Source: Nitrospirota bacterium
Lineage (GTDB): Bacteria; Nitrospirota; Nitrospiria; Nitrospirales; UBA8639
DNA: 64,000 bases
Direction: 5' to 3'
NCBI GenBank assembly: GCA_003695915.1
Contig: RFGF01000111.1
Location: forward strand, 1-64,000
Part shown: in pieces, positions 1 through 10,769 of the stretch
Position numbering within the stretch: position 1 is the first letter of the stretch
Layout: the number at the start of each line of letters is the position of its first letter
Notes under the pieces: generated by a model
The model's database searches: none
Seen by the model: only the letters and a program-made list of their open reading frames with translations
What the model was told of the DNA's origin: nothing
Position numbers and translations under genes: made by a program

Positions 1-1008
1 GAACAGAATGCTTCGGGCGTACAGATTCCTCAAGCTCTGATTCTGCTTCACAGCTTGACCAAACGTGGCCGAGTATTCGAAGGAAAAGCCTTTCTCGCAT
101 AGGGTGTTGCGGTGCTTCATCCAGGCGCCTTGCTCGCCTGCCGAGGCGCCGCGATGCCCTTCGTCCACGAGGACGAGATTGTTTGCCTCGAAGGCTTCGA
201 CATCCACGGTCTTTTCGCCCGTCTTTTCCTTGAGTTTGGTAATCTCCAGGATTTCGACTGCCTGGCCGGCGAACAGTCCGCGCCCGTCTTTGCTGAACAA
301 TTCGGCCTCGATGCCCGACTTCCGGAACTCTTTGAGATGTTGGGCGGAGAGTCCTTCGTTGGGCGTGAGCAGGATGATGCGGTTCAATTCACCGGCGCGT
401 CCATGCGCCTCCAGATAACGGCGGTATTGGAGGATGTGGGCATGCATGAGCAGCGTTTTGCCACTGCCGGTGGCCATCCAGAAGGCGATCTTGTTGAGCT
501 GCGTGCGTGCGTCACCGGCGGGATCCAGCAAAGCGAGCCGATCGCTCTCGGGAACACCGTTGTTAAAGGCTTCGATGTGCGTATTGAGCGCGGCGAGGAG
601 CGCCTGGGGATTCTGAAAATACCGATCGAGATAAATCTCCGTGAACAGCAGGGCCAGATACTGAAAATATTTCCACACCAACGGCGGGTCGCCATGAAGC
701 GTGCGTCGCTCATTGAGACGCTGGGTGATGGCGACAATCTCTTGGTCGTACGCGAGCAAAATATCATCCGGCAGTTGCGGACGCCTCTCCGCCGGCAGGT
801 GCACACACAGGGCGTGGTGGAAGCGATGAATATGATGTTCGTCGAGTCCTTCCAGCGCTTCATCGCGCAGATGCTCGACGAGCTGCTTAAAGTGCGAAAC
901 GCCAAAAAGTCCCAAGAGCCATTGATTCAGCACGAGCTGCCGCTCGAAACGCACGGGCGGGGGCGCCGTGGTCGTTGAAGGATTGCGTCTCTTCGTTTTC
1001 ATTCCCAT
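1..1008 (-). CDS. DEAD/DEAH-box helicase, type III Res-like (partial, N-terminal 336 residues)
   Basis: Open reading frame starting at ATG 1008 (a second in-frame ATG lies at 1002) and running off the left edge with no stop. Visible helicase motifs are a Walker A TGSGKT in the stretch [14 protein letters not shown], motif II DEGH in [12 protein letters not shown], and a motif III-like SAT in [10 protein letters not shown]. These are typical of superfamily 2 Res-type subunits of type III restriction enzymes and their relatives. The C-terminal half, where a nuclease domain would lie, is outside the window, so nuclease activity cannot be judged. It lies 59 bases after the ancestral end of the methyltransferase gene (1068) on the same strand, so it is probably the last visible gene of the SNF2-Mod-Res operon. 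It could equally be a helicase of a restriction-like defence system that is not classical type III. Confidence 0.85.
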   Translation of the reverse strand, partial: MGMKTKRRNPSTTTAPPPVRFERQLVLNQWLLGLFGVSHFKQLVEHLRDEALEGLDEHHIHRFHHALCVHLPAERRPQLPDDILLAYDQEIVAITQRLNERRTLHGDPPLVWKYFQYLALLFTEIYLDRYFQNPQALLAALNTHIEAFNNGVPESDRLALLDPAGDARTQLNKIAFWMATGSGKTLLMHAHILQYRRYLEAHGRAGELNRIILLTPNEGLSAQHLKEFRKSGIEAELFSKDGRGLFAGQAVEILEITKLKEKTGEKTVDVEAFEANNLVLVDEGHRGASAGEQGAWMKHRNTLCEKGFSFEYSATFGQAVKQNQSLRNLYARSILF

Positions 1009-1067
1009 GCTACGCTTTGGCTACACCGTCATATCGAACAAAACAATGCCAACCCCGCATCCCATGC

Positions 1068-1190
1068 TCACACATCCTGGGCATCGAACATCAGCCGGTG
1101 GAAGTCTTCCTCGATGAGGCGGACTTTCCAAGTGTCGTCAGGGGCTTTGAGGTTTTCCAGGTTGTTGGTGCCGTTGACGTAAATAAATAA
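1068..1190 (-). other. Displaced C-terminal end of the Mod gene after a TAAA-duplication frameshift
   Basis: On the plus strand 1180-1190 reads TAAATAAATAA. Removing one TAAA unit makes the minus strand read GAT CTT ATT TAC GTC AAC (D L I Y V N), which joins the main frame to about 40 further codons ending [18 protein letters not shown] at a stop in 1068-1070. That tail looks like real protein, whereas the observed tail ([14 protein letters not shown]) does not. Slipped-strand expansion in the cell or an assembly error would both give this. Stated from the sequence alone. Confidence 0.8.
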
Positions 1191-4100
1191 GATCGAATTC
1201 GCTGTCCTTGCTGGAGTACCCTTGCTTCGTGAACCACTCGTCGAGTACGAGGTTGTCCTGCTCGATGCCCTCGGGTGTATCCCCACCCGGACGGTTGCGC
1301 CAAATGACGAGCGTTTTCCGTCCGTCGCGGGTTTCTCCCTCGACAGTGCGGAACCACCAATAGCGTTCTTCCGTTGCAAGAGCGTTAGGATGCGGGATCT
1401 CCTTGAGCCGTCCATCGAGTAGCAAGCGCCTCGGGGCATCCAGGGGCAAATCCGGATCGACATCGCGCTTGAACGCCGCCGTGAAGGACTGCGGCGCGCT
1501 GAGATGCCGGACCGTGAGTCCGATGAGCCAATTGAACGTTTCGATGAGATCCACGCACACCTCGCGCGACTCGTCAGAGCCTGGGCGCTTCACCTTGAGC
1601 GTGTACGCAGTGGGATCGGTGAAAGCGGCGATGTTCAACAGCGACTGGCTGCCGCGCGTTTCCACGTCGAGCATGTAGCGCAGGATGTACTGCTCCCGGA
1701 GCCGGTCCGGCCCCTGGGCCTCCGGATGGCTAAACAGATCCTCCTGCGTCTTGGTGCGCTTCAGGTCCAGGTTGTTGAGCGTGTCTTCGTAGGATTCGAG
1801 CCGGATGACTTTAAACAGGCGCGGGCTGCGCTCGGCCTCCTCGGCCCTGGCCAGGCGCTTGGGCTTGCCGTCTTTCCACTCCGGCGTGAAGGTCACTTTC
1901 TTCAGGCGCGGGAGCAGGACGGTGTCGAAGTAGTCGGCCATTTCAACGAGGATAAACTTCCGCTGGCCGCCGTCCTCGCGGTTGAGGTTGATGACCGCGT
2001 GGCCGGTGGTGCCGGAGCCGGCGAAGAAATCAAGAATGATACTGCCTTCGTCAGACCAATAGCGGAGGCAGTCGACGACCAAGTGCAGCGACTTAGGATA
2101 GCTGAAAAATTGCTGCCCGATGACAGCATTGAGCAACTTAGTGCCATAAGTTGTTGCTGAATACTTTGAATCCACCCAAAGAGTCTTGGGTTTCTTACCG
2201 GCTGGGATGCGTGTCTTCTTTACTATTTCGATACGGCCCGCTTTCTCAATCACACCTATCTCGCCTGCGGCGATGTCTCTTGCAGCGCCGGCAGGGTTCA
2301 CTCGCCAAATTCTCTTTTCTCCTTTGGGATCAATTGGCCAAACCTCGGTTGCCCCTTCAAAGGGGGTCATACTTACACGTCCATCAGCCAAGCTCGCGTA
2401 AAGAGGAAACCACTGACCGGGACGATCTGTGGGCCTTGAATTACCGCCTCTTCTGCGAAGGTTATCCCAGAGAAACGGGCCTTTGTCATCTTGTTCTGTA
2501 TATAGCTTCTTCTCTTCGTCCGTGAGGCTCCGCAGCAACATTTGCATTGCCTCGATGTCGCGAGAGTAGATGTTACAATAATCGTGACTCAGCGCAGGGG
2601 TGTTTGGACGCAAGTTCTGGCCTGCGGGATTGACTTCTATCGCGAGCGTCGCAACCCGATTGGACTCTCCAAACACGTCGTCAAGGAAGCGCCGAACGAG
2701 AGGCAACTCAGTATCATCGATTGCGCACTCGAGTACACCACCTAGATGCAATAGCGGCCACGAAGAAAAAACGCGATTCTCAATCATGGTAAGCCAAGAA
2801 GAGTGCTTGTAGTTATTCTTGTAAACGAACGTATTCTCGCTTGTGTTGTACGGCGGATCAATATAGATGCAGTCTATCCGCTCCCGATACCGCGCTTGCA
2901 TCAGCGACAGCGCCTGAAAATTCTCGCTGTGGAACAGCACTCCGTCGGTCTGTTCGTCCACGTCGCCGATGGCTTCGAGCAGCCGTGCGGTGAAATCCGA
3001 GTCGAAGTGGCGCGTGTCTACCATGAGCGTCGGATGGGCCTTCAAAAACTCCACTGTCAGCGGCTCGCTGTACTCCGGCGCGCCCTCCTCGAATAGGTCC
3101 CCGCCGTCTGGCTTCAGCTTGTCGATGGCGCACAAGCGCACCCATTCTTCGCGCTGGGGGTCGTTGGCTGCGATCTCGGCATAGAACTCCTCTGGGATCA
3201 CGCCGAGCCGGATGCACCAGCTCGTCTCGGTCACGAACTTCTTTTTGAGCCACAATTTCTTCTGGAAGTCCTCGAGCTGGGCGAGGAAGTCGATGATCTT
3301 CCCGGCGATCTTGCGGATGACTTTGATCTTGGAGAGGTACTGCTCGACGCGCGGGGCGGTTTCGCTCTCGATATCGTCGAGGTGCATGACCTCGTTCTTG
3401 ATGTAGAAGTCGAGTTCGCGTCGCAGGAAGCCACCCAGGTCTTTGTGGATGAAGTAGTCGAAGGTGTTGCGGGCGGTGTAGCGGTTGAGATGCGCCCGCA
3501 GGCGGGTGTGGTCGGCCTGTTCGCCGTTGGCTTTGATGTGCGGTTGGCTCAGCTCTGTCATCCATGTTGCGAAACCGGTCTGGTTGACGGCAAAAATGCG
3601 CTGTTCGGCAAGGTCGAGCAGGTCCTTTTGCGCTGGTGGTTTGGCTTTTCCCTCCCGCTGGCCTTCCGGCCAATCCTCGATGGTCGCCGGACGGTACTCG
3701 AAGCAGATGACCAATTCTTTGCCTTCTGGCCCTTGCTCCTCGGTGATGAAATCCTCGGCAGCGAGGAGAAAGACCCGGTGGTTGCGCTCCTTGACGTTTC
3801 CATGCTCGCCCTCTTTGGCATCAACCAGACGGAAATGGACGCGCATGGGATTCTTTGTATCCTCGGGCCGCAATCGAAAGGCGTAATTGCGCAGGTGCTC
3901 GCTGGTCTTGATGTAGTACTGGTCATAGTTGGCCCAGTACAGCTTGACCTCTTCGCCCTCGTAAGGAATGGCGTAGACACCCTCTTTATACACGCGCTTG
4001 CTCAAGAAATCGCCCTCCGAATAGTAGCGGCGGAAGAAGCGATAGAGATGGTCATAGACTTCGGCCTCGAGCGCGTCGAGATCGACCGCGTCGTTGGCGA

Positions 4101-4386
4101 GGCGGGCGCGCAGTTCTTTAACCTTCTGTGTGCTTTCGGGATCGACGCCGAGCCCTTTGGCCTGCTCGATCGCCTGGGCCAGCTCCTTCTCGATCACCGC
4201 CTTGTCCGCTGGCTTATATTGGGCAAATGCCGCTCTCACCTGTGGCAGCAGATCATGGTCGAGAAACTGTGTGACCTCGGCACTCTTGGCATGCATGATG
4301 CGGTAGAAGCCGAAGTCCAGATCGGGCTGGTCGAGTTGAAACAGCTCCTTCAGCAGGGTTGTGAGTTTTTCGAATTTCTGACTCAT
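1138..4386 (-). CDS. Type III-like (Mod) site-specific DNA adenine methyltransferase, C-terminal frameshift
   Basis: 1082 codons from ATG 4386, chosen because AGGAGG lies about 9 bases upstream; a longer start at 4434 overlaps the SNF2 gene and lacks such a site. Motif IV DPPYNT is near residue 510 and the SAM-binding motif FAGSGTT near 788. The order DPPY before FxGxG marks a beta-class amino-methyltransferase, as in type III Mod. The long N-terminal part ([16 protein letters not shown] and onward) is typical of large Mod-like enzymes that travel with helicases. After DLIY near position 1190 the frame enters 14 unrelated codons and stops at 1138. The shifted frame reads [11 protein letters not shown] through to a stop at 1068. 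A TAAA tandem duplication at 1180-1190 explains this. The catalytic domain is untouched, so activity is possible but unproven. Confidence 0.88.
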   Translation of the reverse strand: MSQKFEKLTTLLKELFQLDQPDLDFGFYRIMHAKSAEVTQFLDHDLLPQVRAAFAQYKPADKAVIEKELAQAIEQAKGLGVDPESTQKVKELRARLANDAVDLDALEAEVYDHLYRFFRRYYSEGDFLSKRVYKEGVYAIPYEGEEVKLYWANYDQYYIKTSEHLRNYAFRLRPEDTKNPMRVHFRLVDAKEGEHGNVKERNHRVFLLAAEDFITEEQGPEGKELVICFEYRPATIEDWPEGQREGKAKPPAQKDLLDLAEQRIFAVNQTGFATWMTELSQPHIKANGEQADHTRLRAHLNRYTARNTFDYFIHKDLGGFLRRELDFYIKNEVMHLDDIESETAPRVEQYLSKIKVIRKIAGKIIDFLAQLEDFQKKLWLKKKFVTETSWCIRLGVIPEEFYAEIAANDPQREEWVRLCAIDKLKPDGGDLFEEGAPEYSEPLTVEFLKAHPTLMVDTRHFDSDFTARLLEAIGDVDEQTDGVLFHSENFQALSLMQARYRERIDCIYIDPPYNTSENTFVYKNNYKHSSWLTMIENRVFSSWPLLHLGGVLECAIDDTELPLVRRFLDDVFGESNRVATLAIEVNPAGQNLRPNTPALSHDYCNIYSRDIEAMQMLLRSLTDEEKKLYTEQDDKGPFLWDNLRRRGGNSRPTDRPGQWFPLYASLADGRVSMTPFEGATEVWPIDPKGEKRIWRVNPAGAARDIAAGEIGVIEKAGRIEIVKKTRIPAGKKPKTLWVDSKYSATTYGTKLLNAVIGQQFFSYPKSLHLVVDCLRYWSDEGSIILDFFAGSGTTGHAVINLNREDGGQRKFILVEMADYFDTVLLPRLKKVTFTPEWKDGKPKRLARAEEAERSPRLFKVIRLESYEDTLNNLDLKRTKTQEDLFSHPEAQGPDRLREQYILRYMLDVETRGSQSLLNIAAFTDPTAYTLKVKRPGSDESREVCVDLIETFNWLIGLTVRHLSAPQSFTAAFKRDVDPDLPLDAPRRLLLDGRLKEIPHPNALATEERYWWFRTVEGETRDGRKTLVIWRNRPGGDTPEGIEQDNLVLDEWFTKQGYSSKDSEFDLIYLRQRHQQPGKPQSP

Positions 4387-4414
4387 GGGTGCGGGCCTCC
4401 TGCCGTGCCGAGTT

Positions 4415-7306
4415 TTACACGACTTCCCAGGCAATGGTGAAGAGCGGTTCCGTGTTGGTTTTCTGGATCATGCGTTTTTCGAGCTGATCGATGAGGGCGT
4501 CGCGCTTTTCGATAATCTCGTCCTCGATGCGGAAAATCTCCCGCCGCTGCTGGCGCTGCCGTTTTTCCAGTTTGTGCATTTCTACTTGAATCTCATGCTG
4601 CTCGGCCAGCGTGGCGGCTTGCCTGGCACGTCGGCGGAGCACCTTGATCTGTTCCTTGGTATCCTTGAGCGCTTTTTCTGCGGCCAAGACCATGTCGTCG
4701 GCCCATTGTTCGAGTTTTTCCCGTGCCTGCTGAAAGTGCCGATTGTTGGTTTCGAGGGAGCGGCTGATGGTCGCCTCGGCATGCCGTTTCGATTCGGCGG
4801 CCAGACGTTCGGCCACATCTTGAGGAAGCTCGCACGCGCCTGCGACGTGCGCGCGGCAGCCGAGCAGTTTCTCGCAGATTTCTTGATCGAGCGGACGGCC
4901 ATCGCGATCGAACGCAGAAAAGAGCACATATTCTTCCCGCTCATAGCTTTCGATCTCCAAGCGAGACAGGATGAGCCAGCCGCGGTTTCCGCGAAGCGCC
5001 TCCACCACACTGATGCGCGTGGGGTGATGGGAGATGTCGAAGACCAGACGGGCCGTCGGCGTTTCCAGGGCCTTGGCCTGTGCAATGACATGTTGGCCCA
5101 AGGGATGTGACAGGCGATATAAAAAGCGATCGGGCTCCATGGGTGGCGCATCGCGCACGCCGGATTCCCGTTTGGCGATGAGATGATACCGGCCGGATGG
5201 GACAGTCTCGATCGGTGGGGTATGAAGATCGAACGTCAGCGACGCATCGTCGAAGCGGGCATGGCGCTCCAACATGGTTTTGGTGACCTCCCAAAACCGT
5301 TTGCCGAATCGGTCGAGCCGATCCTGTGCGTTTTGCAGTTGGAGGCGAAGGCGTGCGTGGACATCTTCATCGAAATGTTCGAAGAGCGTTTTTCGCGCCT
5401 CGTCCAACCGCGCCTGAATGCGCTCCTCGAGTTCCGCCTGCAAGGCGGCAAAGGCGGCATCGATCTCTTCCGGCGTCCGGCATTCCTGATAGATCGCCAA
5501 AATTCGCTTTTCGAAGTCCACTCCTGATTCGATTGTGCCGAGCACCTCGTCCGAGGCCCCGAAGAGCCCGGTGAACAATTGAAATTTTTCAGTCAGAAGC
5601 TCCAACACGCGCCGGTCGGCGGCATTGCGCTCGTTCAGGAAATTGATGACTACGACATCATGCTGTTGCCCATAGCGGTGGCATCGGCCAATGCGTTGCT
5701 CGATACGCTGCGGATTCCACGGTAAATCGTAATTGATAACCAGGGAGCAGAACTGGAGATTGAGCCCTTCGGCCCCGGCTTCCGTTGCAATCATGATGGT
5801 GGCGTGGTCGCGAAAATGCTCGATGAGCGCGGTTCGCATGTCGATGGCTCGAGAGCCGGAAGACCGATGGGCATTCTCCGGCCTTGCCCGCCAACGCTCG
5901 TAGATGGCCGTTGCCTGGGGTCCCGCGTTCGTGCCATTGAAGACGACGATCTGATCGCGGTAGCCGTGTTCTTCCAAATACGCGGCCAGGTAATCCTGCG
6001 TTCGGCGCGATTCCGTAAAAATCAGGGCCTTCTTCCTGGCGCCAAGCGCGTCCATTTGTGCGAATCCGGTCGCCAGGGCTTTGAGGAGACTGACGCTTTT
6101 GGCATCGGTGCCAATGGCGCGCGCCCAGGTGGCCAGTTGCTGAAGCTCGATCATTTCCTTTTGGAGCTTGGCGCGGTCGAGCACTGGGAGACTGGGGGTG
6201 GAGTCGTCGGTTGGCGCTTCCTCGCTCTCGAGAATTTCATCGAGTAGCTCCTCGTCGAGATCTTCCGTTTCCGCAAGCCCTTCGAGGAATTCCCGATCAT
6301 TCGTCAATTTTGTATCACGAAGCGCTTCGAGTCGCCGTTGCATCATTTCGAGTGTGGCGGCAATGGCTCGGCTGGAAGACGCCAGAAGCTTGCGCAGGAT
6401 GAGTTGTGTCAAATGTCGTTGGCGCTTGGGGATCGCATACGTCTCGTCTCGACGGAGAAAGTCGGAAACGGCCTCGTAGAGGTGCTGCTCATAGTCCGTG
6501 GGGCAAAAAGGCTGGGTGATCGCCCGGCGTTCGGTATAGCGGATATATTCGCTCACTTGCTTGCGCAGGGTGCGCTTGGTGAAGTCCTGCAACCGCTGCC
6601 GCAAAGCATGAAGATTCCCGCCCGCTCCCATGAACTGGGCACGAAACGCATCGATGTCGCCAAAGAGGTGTTCGTCGATGAGCGTGGCAAGACCATACAA
6701 TTCGAGCAAGGAATTTTGCAGCGGTGTGGCGGTGAGAAGGAGCTTCCGGCAATCTTCCGTCGCCCATCGTAATCCTTGGCCGATTTTGTTGCTGGGTCGG
6801 TAGGCGTTTCGAAGTTTGTGGGCTTCGTCCATGACCACGAGGTCCCAGGCAACGGCTTTGATATCCTCGCGCAGTCGGTTGGCATAGGGATACGACATGA
6901 TGATCACGGCTTTTTGGTCGAGAGGATGCTCGGCTCTTCGTTGGGCCGCGCGATAGGCTTTAGCATCCAACACAAAGACCGGTAGATTGAACTTCTCTTC
7001 CAGCTCCAATGCCCATTGTTTACGAAGGGAGGCCGGACAGAGAACGAGCAAGCGGCGTTTGTGCTCAGCCCATAACTGGCAGAGGACAATGCCGGCTTCG
7101 ATGGTTTTGCCCAGCCCCACTTCGTCGCAGAGGATCACGCCCTTCGAAAGCGGGGATTGCAAAGCAAAGAGGGCCGCTTCGATTTGGTGCGGGTTCAAAT
7201 CCACGGCAGCATCGAACAGGGCCATGGACAGACGGTCGAGACCCGTGGCTCCCCGACGAGTCAGATCATAAGCAAAATAGCGGGCTTGATGCGGGGTCAG
7301 GGCCAT
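4415..7306 (-). CDS. SNF2-family helicase/translocase (HepA/RapA-like) of the defence operon
   Basis: 963 residues from ATG 7306. An earlier in-frame ATG at 7378 has no ribosome binding site, while 7306 has GAGG about 12 bases upstream, and [15 protein letters not shown] looks like a natural N-terminus. SF2/SNF2 motifs: [15 protein letters not shown] (Walker A/Q-rich entry), [11 protein letters not shown] (DEAH), [10 protein letters not shown], and in the C-terminal helicase lobe [13 protein letters not shown] (motif VI). The last ~300 residues are charged and partly coiled-coil ([21 protein letters not shown] region). It ends 28 bases before the Mod start, giving the order SNF2-Mod-Res. Such SNF2 proteins accompany DISARM class 1 and several type III-like systems. 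The role in restriction is inferred from context. Confidence 0.87.
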   Translation of the reverse strand: MALTPHQARYFAYDLTRRGATGLDRLSMALFDAAVDLNPHQIEAALFALQSPLSKGVILCDEVGLGKTIEAGIVLCQLWAEHKRRLLVLCPASLRKQWALELEEKFNLPVFVLDAKAYRAAQRRAEHPLDQKAVIIMSYPYANRLREDIKAVAWDLVVMDEAHKLRNAYRPSNKIGQGLRWATEDCRKLLLTATPLQNSLLELYGLATLIDEHLFGDIDAFRAQFMGAGGNLHALRQRLQDFTKRTLRKQVSEYIRYTERRAITQPFCPTDYEQHLYEAVSDFLRRDETYAIPKRQRHLTQLILRKLLASSSRAIAATLEMMQRRLEALRDTKLTNDREFLEGLAETEDLDEELLDEILESEEAPTDDSTPSLPVLDRAKLQKEMIELQQLATWARAIGTDAKSVSLLKALATGFAQMDALGARKKALIFTESRRTQDYLAAYLEEHGYRDQIVVFNGTNAGPQATAIYERWRARPENAHRSSGSRAIDMRTALIEHFRDHATIMIATEAGAEGLNLQFCSLVINYDLPWNPQRIEQRIGRCHRYGQQHDVVVINFLNERNAADRRVLELLTEKFQLFTGLFGASDEVLGTIESGVDFEKRILAIYQECRTPEEIDAAFAALQAELEERIQARLDEARKTLFEHFDEDVHARLRLQLQNAQDRLDRFGKRFWEVTKTMLERHARFDDASLTFDLHTPPIETVPSGRYHLIAKRESGVRDAPPMEPDRFLYRLSHPLGQHVIAQAKALETPTARLVFDISHHPTRISVVEALRGNRGWLILSRLEIESYEREEYVLFSAFDRDGRPLDQEICEKLLGCRAHVAGACELPQDVAERLAAESKRHAEATISRSLETNNRHFQQAREKLEQWADDMVLAAEKALKDTKEQIKVLRRRARQAATLAEQHEIQVEMHKLEKRQRQQRREIFRIEDEIIEKRDALIDQLEKRMIQKTNTEPLFTIAWEVV

Positions 7307-7912
7307 GAAATTCGTAGCCTCTTTTTCTGTAAAGATACGAAGCGAACCAGAATTATTACGGGGATGATCCGTCACCATATCGGCGGATCGATCTCGTTCG
7401 ATTCGCTGATTTCCACACGCTCTTCGCTGTCAGGCGTCATGGGTTGATTGCAACATTGCCCCGTTTTTGCATATGACCTGTTGAACGACATGCGCATGTC
7501 TTGAGTGTATTTGGACCCTAGAATGGCGATGCCGGCAATAGCTTCATGTGCAGAATATGCGGCATCATGGAGTTTCGAGAAATGTTCCCTGTCTCGACTT
7601 CGATATTGGCCGTGCTTCTCGTTGGTCGGGCTTTCAATTATAAGTGATGGGTATCTGTTTATCGATGTTATGATGATTTTTAGCGTATGCTCTTTTTAAA
7701 AAGAAAGATTCGTGGGATGACGGGCTAACCGGAAATTGGACAAGCCCGGTCTGGGAAAAATTTCGAATCCATGGATTGGTCGCTTGTGCTTTCTCCAAAA
7801 GGATGAGAGCCATGATCGAGCGGTACGGCTGGCTGTTTGCAGAAAGTCATGAGCGACCCATGCTCTTATGCCAGCGCAAGCTGAATGGTGATCGAGACAA
7901 TCGGGTTCGATC
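7307..7912. other. Divergent intergenic region, about 600 bases, no gene supported
   Basis: This region separates the minus-strand defence operon from the plus-strand acyl ligase gene and must hold both promoters. I saw no promoter with good spacing in either direction. It contains a perfect 14-bp palindrome (7487-7500) and a T/A palindrome TCTTTTTAAAAAGA (7690-7703). Short open frames exist (for example 7505-7699 plus, and a 41-codon minus frame ending at 7372), but none has a ribosome binding site or protein-like composition. Confidence 0.6.
7487..7500. promoter_or_regulatory. Perfect 14-bp palindrome GACATGCGCATGTC, possible operator
   Basis: The sequence GACATGCGCATGTC is fully self-complementary and lies about 180 bases upstream of the SNF2 start. 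Dimeric helix-turn-helix repressors bind sites of this form. No regulator gene is next to it, so the assignment as an operator is a guess. Confidence 0.3.
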
Positions 7913-10666
7913 ATGACGCTTGCTCACAATGCAAATATGTCCGCGCTTCGAGAAGAAAATTCTATCGCTAAACCCTTTTCTATACCTCAAGCGTTTTTCG
8001 CTGCGTGCGAGTCGGCCCCGGATCGGGTCGCCATCCAAATCAAGGAAGGTGCCGAATATCGACGACTCACGTACCGTGACTTGGCACAGCAAGTGCGAGC
8101 GTTTGCTGCCGCACTGATGACGAGCGGGGTCGAGCGAGGCGATCGGATCGCCATCTTCATGGAAAATCGGCCGGAGTGGGCGGTCGCGTATCTCGGGATC
8201 GTCACGGCCGGATGCACGGCCGTACCGTTGGATGTGCAGGTCTCGCCGGCGGAATTGGCGAGCTTGTTGAGGCGATCGCGGGCCCGCTTCGTTATCGTGA
8301 GCGACCATTCGCGCGCTCGGGTCTCGACGGTCGTGGAAGAATCGACGCAGTCTCTTTCGATTTGGTCTGTCGATGAAGCCGTCGCTCGTCGACCGCTCGG
8401 ATCGGGTGCGTCGATCGGAGCGGAAGCCGATCGCGCAGCGTTTCCTCCGGTCGATGCCGAGGATGTGGCCTCCCTCCTTTATACTTCCGGCACGACCGGC
8501 CTCCCGAAAGGTGTCCTGCTCACGCATCGCAATTTGATGTCCAATGCGACGGGACTATTGAGCTATGGGCTCGCCGGACCGGAGGATAACTTTCTCCTCG
8601 TCTTGCCGCTCCATCATCCCTACCCTTTCATGCTCGGGCTGCTGGTGCCGCTGTTGTTGGGGGCGAGGATCACCATCCTGACGAGCTTGAAAGGCCCCGA
8701 TCTGATCCAATGTATGCAGGAGACGCGCATCACCATTTTCATCGGTGTTCCGCAATTGTACGCCATGATGCGGCGAGCCATCTTCGATCGCATGCACGGT
8801 CAGCCCTTCGTGCTCCGCACGGTCGCCAGGGGATTGTTGGCGGTGTCCGGTTTGTGGCTCGCCCTGACTGGCTGGAAACTGGGCGCGGTCTTTTTCAGAA
8901 CGGTGCATCGCCGCTTGGGCGGCGCGCTCAAGCTTTTGGCCAGCGGCGGCGCGAAACTGGACCCTCAGGTGTTTTGGGACTTCGAGCGGATCGGATTCAC
9001 CATTCGCGAAGGCTATGGCCTGACCGAAACGAGTCCCGTCGTGGCCTTCAATCCGATCGATCGGCCGAAAATCGGATCCGTGGGCTTGCCGCTTCCTGGT
9101 GTGGAGGTTCGCATCGTCGCACCCGATGCGCAGGGCATCGGCGAAGTCGCGGTACGCGGCCCCAATGTCATGAAAGGCTATGATGGCGATCCAGAAGCCA
9201 CGAGGCAGGCGATTCGCGATGGGTGGTTTCACACAGGGGATCTCGGCTATCTCGATGCCGATGGGTACTTGTTCCTCGTCGGTCGGAGCAAAGAACTCAT
9301 CGTAACGCCCGGCGGAAAGAAGATCCAGCCGGAAGAGCTGGAGGCGATCTACGAACAGAGCCCGGCCATCGCCGAAATCTGCTTGTTGGGGCGCGAGGAC
9401 ACGGGGGAATTGCAGGCGGTCGTCGTTCCTGATCTCGACTACCTGGCGGCCAAGAAGGTGCCCGATATCCGGCAGCATCTCAAGGACGAACTGACACGGA
9501 TCGGTCTCACGTTGCCACCGCACAAGCGCGTGACGAAGCTTTCGATCGTCAAAGAGCCGCTTCCGCGCACGCGGCTGGGGAAGCTCCGGAGACATGAAGT
9601 GGCAGCCCTTCTCGTGCGCGAGCCGAAAGCAGCGGAGCCGACAGCGGCGTTGACAGCGGAGGACGCAGCGCTCTTCGCTACAGAGGAAGCCAAGTCCGTG
9701 CTAGAGGCCATCCAACGTGTTTTGCCGGAATCCAAGAGCGTGTCTCTTTCCGATCATCTGGATCTCGATTTGGGATTGGATTCCCTGCGGCGTATGGAGG
9801 TGGTTGCCATACTGGAGCAGCGCTATGGTCCGCTCCCCGACTCCTTCGCCATGGAAACCGTAACCGTACGCGATGTGATCGAGAAACTGCAGGCGTATGC
9901 GCAGGGCACGCAGAAAGCGGACGAGGTTGGCGGCGTGTCCTGGGACACTATCATCGAGGCCCCTCCGCCTCCGGAACTCGAAGCCTTGCTCTTCCGAGCG
10001 CCCTCCGGGGTCGAACGGGGTGTGGTCGGGGCGATGCGGGTGATCCTTCGCACGGTACTCCGCATAGGTTTTCGTTTTCAGGCGCAGGGAATCGAACGGC
10101 TGCCCCGCCGCGGCCCTTTCGTCTTGGTCGCCAATCACACCAGTTACTTCGATCCTTTTGTGATCCTGACTACCGTGCCGGCTCACATCTTTACGGACCT
10201 CTATATCCTAGGTTGGGAAGCGTATTTTCGGGGACGGTTTCTTCGCTGGGTGGCTCGGATCGGCCACGTCATCCCTCTAGGCATCGAGACCTCGTTTCTG
10301 ACGGCTCTGCGGATGGCCGTGGCCGTACTCAAGCTGGGGAAGAGTCTTTTGATCTTTCCGGAAGGGGAGCGGAGTGTGGATGGCCGCTTGCTCCCTTTCA
10401 AGAAAGGGGTGGGTATTTTAGCCAGTCATCTCCATGTGCCGGTGGTGCCGATGTGGATCGAAGGCACGTATCGCGTCTTGCCGGTCGGAGCTCGGTGGCC
10501 CCGCCGCCATCCGATTGCGCTGCGCATCGGGCCGCCCGTCACTATTACGTGCGAACAGGTGGAGCAATGGAAAGCTGAGGGCCTCGATCCCTCTGAAATG
10601 GCCACCCAACGGATTCGCGCGGCCGTCGAAAGTCTGGCCGGTGAGACGGTATGTAGCTCTGCTTGA
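7913..10666 (+). CDS. Trimodular acyl-CoA/ACP ligase - acyl carrier - PlsC acyltransferase
   Basis: 917 residues. Residues ~25-560 are an AMP-forming acyl ligase: P-loop TSGTTGLPKG (~191-200), YGLTETSPVV, and the GWFHTGDLGYLD and GRSKELI motifs. A carrier domain follows, with the phosphopantetheine serine in GLDSLRRME (Ser624). The C-terminus is a PlsC-type 1-acylglycerol-phosphate acyltransferase with the HX4D motif NHTSYFD (His742-Asp747) and FPEGERS (~815). The inferred reaction is activation of a free fatty acid, loading onto its own carrier, and transfer to a lysophospholipid or glycerol-phosphate acceptor. E. coli Aas has the same two activities in the reverse order and without the built-in carrier. 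The ribosome binding site is weak, and an in-frame ATG at 7937 is an alternative start. It is monocistronic. Confidence 0.88.
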   Translation: MTLAHNANMSALREENSIAKPFSIPQAFFAACESAPDRVAIQIKEGAEYRRLTYRDLAQQVRAFAAALMTSGVERGDRIAIFMENRPEWAVAYLGIVTAGCTAVPLDVQVSPAELASLLRRSRARFVIVSDHSRARVSTVVEESTQSLSIWSVDEAVARRPLGSGASIGAEADRAAFPPVDAEDVASLLYTSGTTGLPKGVLLTHRNLMSNATGLLSYGLAGPEDNFLLVLPLHHPYPFMLGLLVPLLLGARITILTSLKGPDLIQCMQETRITIFIGVPQLYAMMRRAIFDRMHGQPFVLRTVARGLLAVSGLWLALTGWKLGAVFFRTVHRRLGGALKLLASGGAKLDPQVFWDFERIGFTIREGYGLTETSPVVAFNPIDRPKIGSVGLPLPGVEVRIVAPDAQGIGEVAVRGPNVMKGYDGDPEATRQAIRDGWFHTGDLGYLDADGYLFLVGRSKELIVTPGGKKIQPEELEAIYEQSPAIAEICLLGREDTGELQAVVVPDLDYLAAKKVPDIRQHLKDELTRIGLTLPPHKRVTKLSIVKEPLPRTRLGKLRRHEVAALLVREPKAAEPTAALTAEDAALFATEEAKSVLEAIQRVLPESKSVSLSDHLDLDLGLDSLRRMEVVAILEQRYGPLPDSFAMETVTVRDVIEKLQAYAQGTQKADEVGGVSWDTIIEAPPPPELEALLFRAPSGVERGVVGAMRVILRTVLRIGFRFQAQGIERLPRRGPFVLVANHTSYFDPFVILTTVPAHIFTDLYILGWEAYFRGRFLRWVARIGHVIPLGIETSFLTALRMAVAVLKLGKSLLIFPEGERSVDGRLLPFKKGVGILASHLHVPVVPMWIEGTYRVLPVGARWPRRHPIALRIGPPVTITCEQVEQWKAEGLDPSEMATQRIRAAVESLAGETVCSSA

Positions 10667-10769
10667 GCCTGATCGAGCTGACCCGAAGTCGGTTCACTCC
10701 TCGATGGCGAGGACGTTGAGGGTGCGTGACGGCATGTTCCAAAAGGACGAGATCATCGCATAGTCTTAT

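Noticed and set aside
112-978. Plus-strand open frame of 288 codons at the left end
   Set aside because: It lies opposite the Res-like helicase gene, whose minus-strand frame has clear TGSGKT and DEGH motifs. The plus frame has no family features.
3382-4440. Plus-strand open frame of 352 codons
   Set aside because: Antisense shadow of the Mod gene; GC-rich codons on the minus strand create long frames on the other strand.
1-7306. Assignment of the defence module as complete DISARM class 1
   Set aside because: The third gene is Res-like rather than DrmA-like in the visible part, and neither a DUF1998 (drmB) nor a PLD (drmC) gene is visible.
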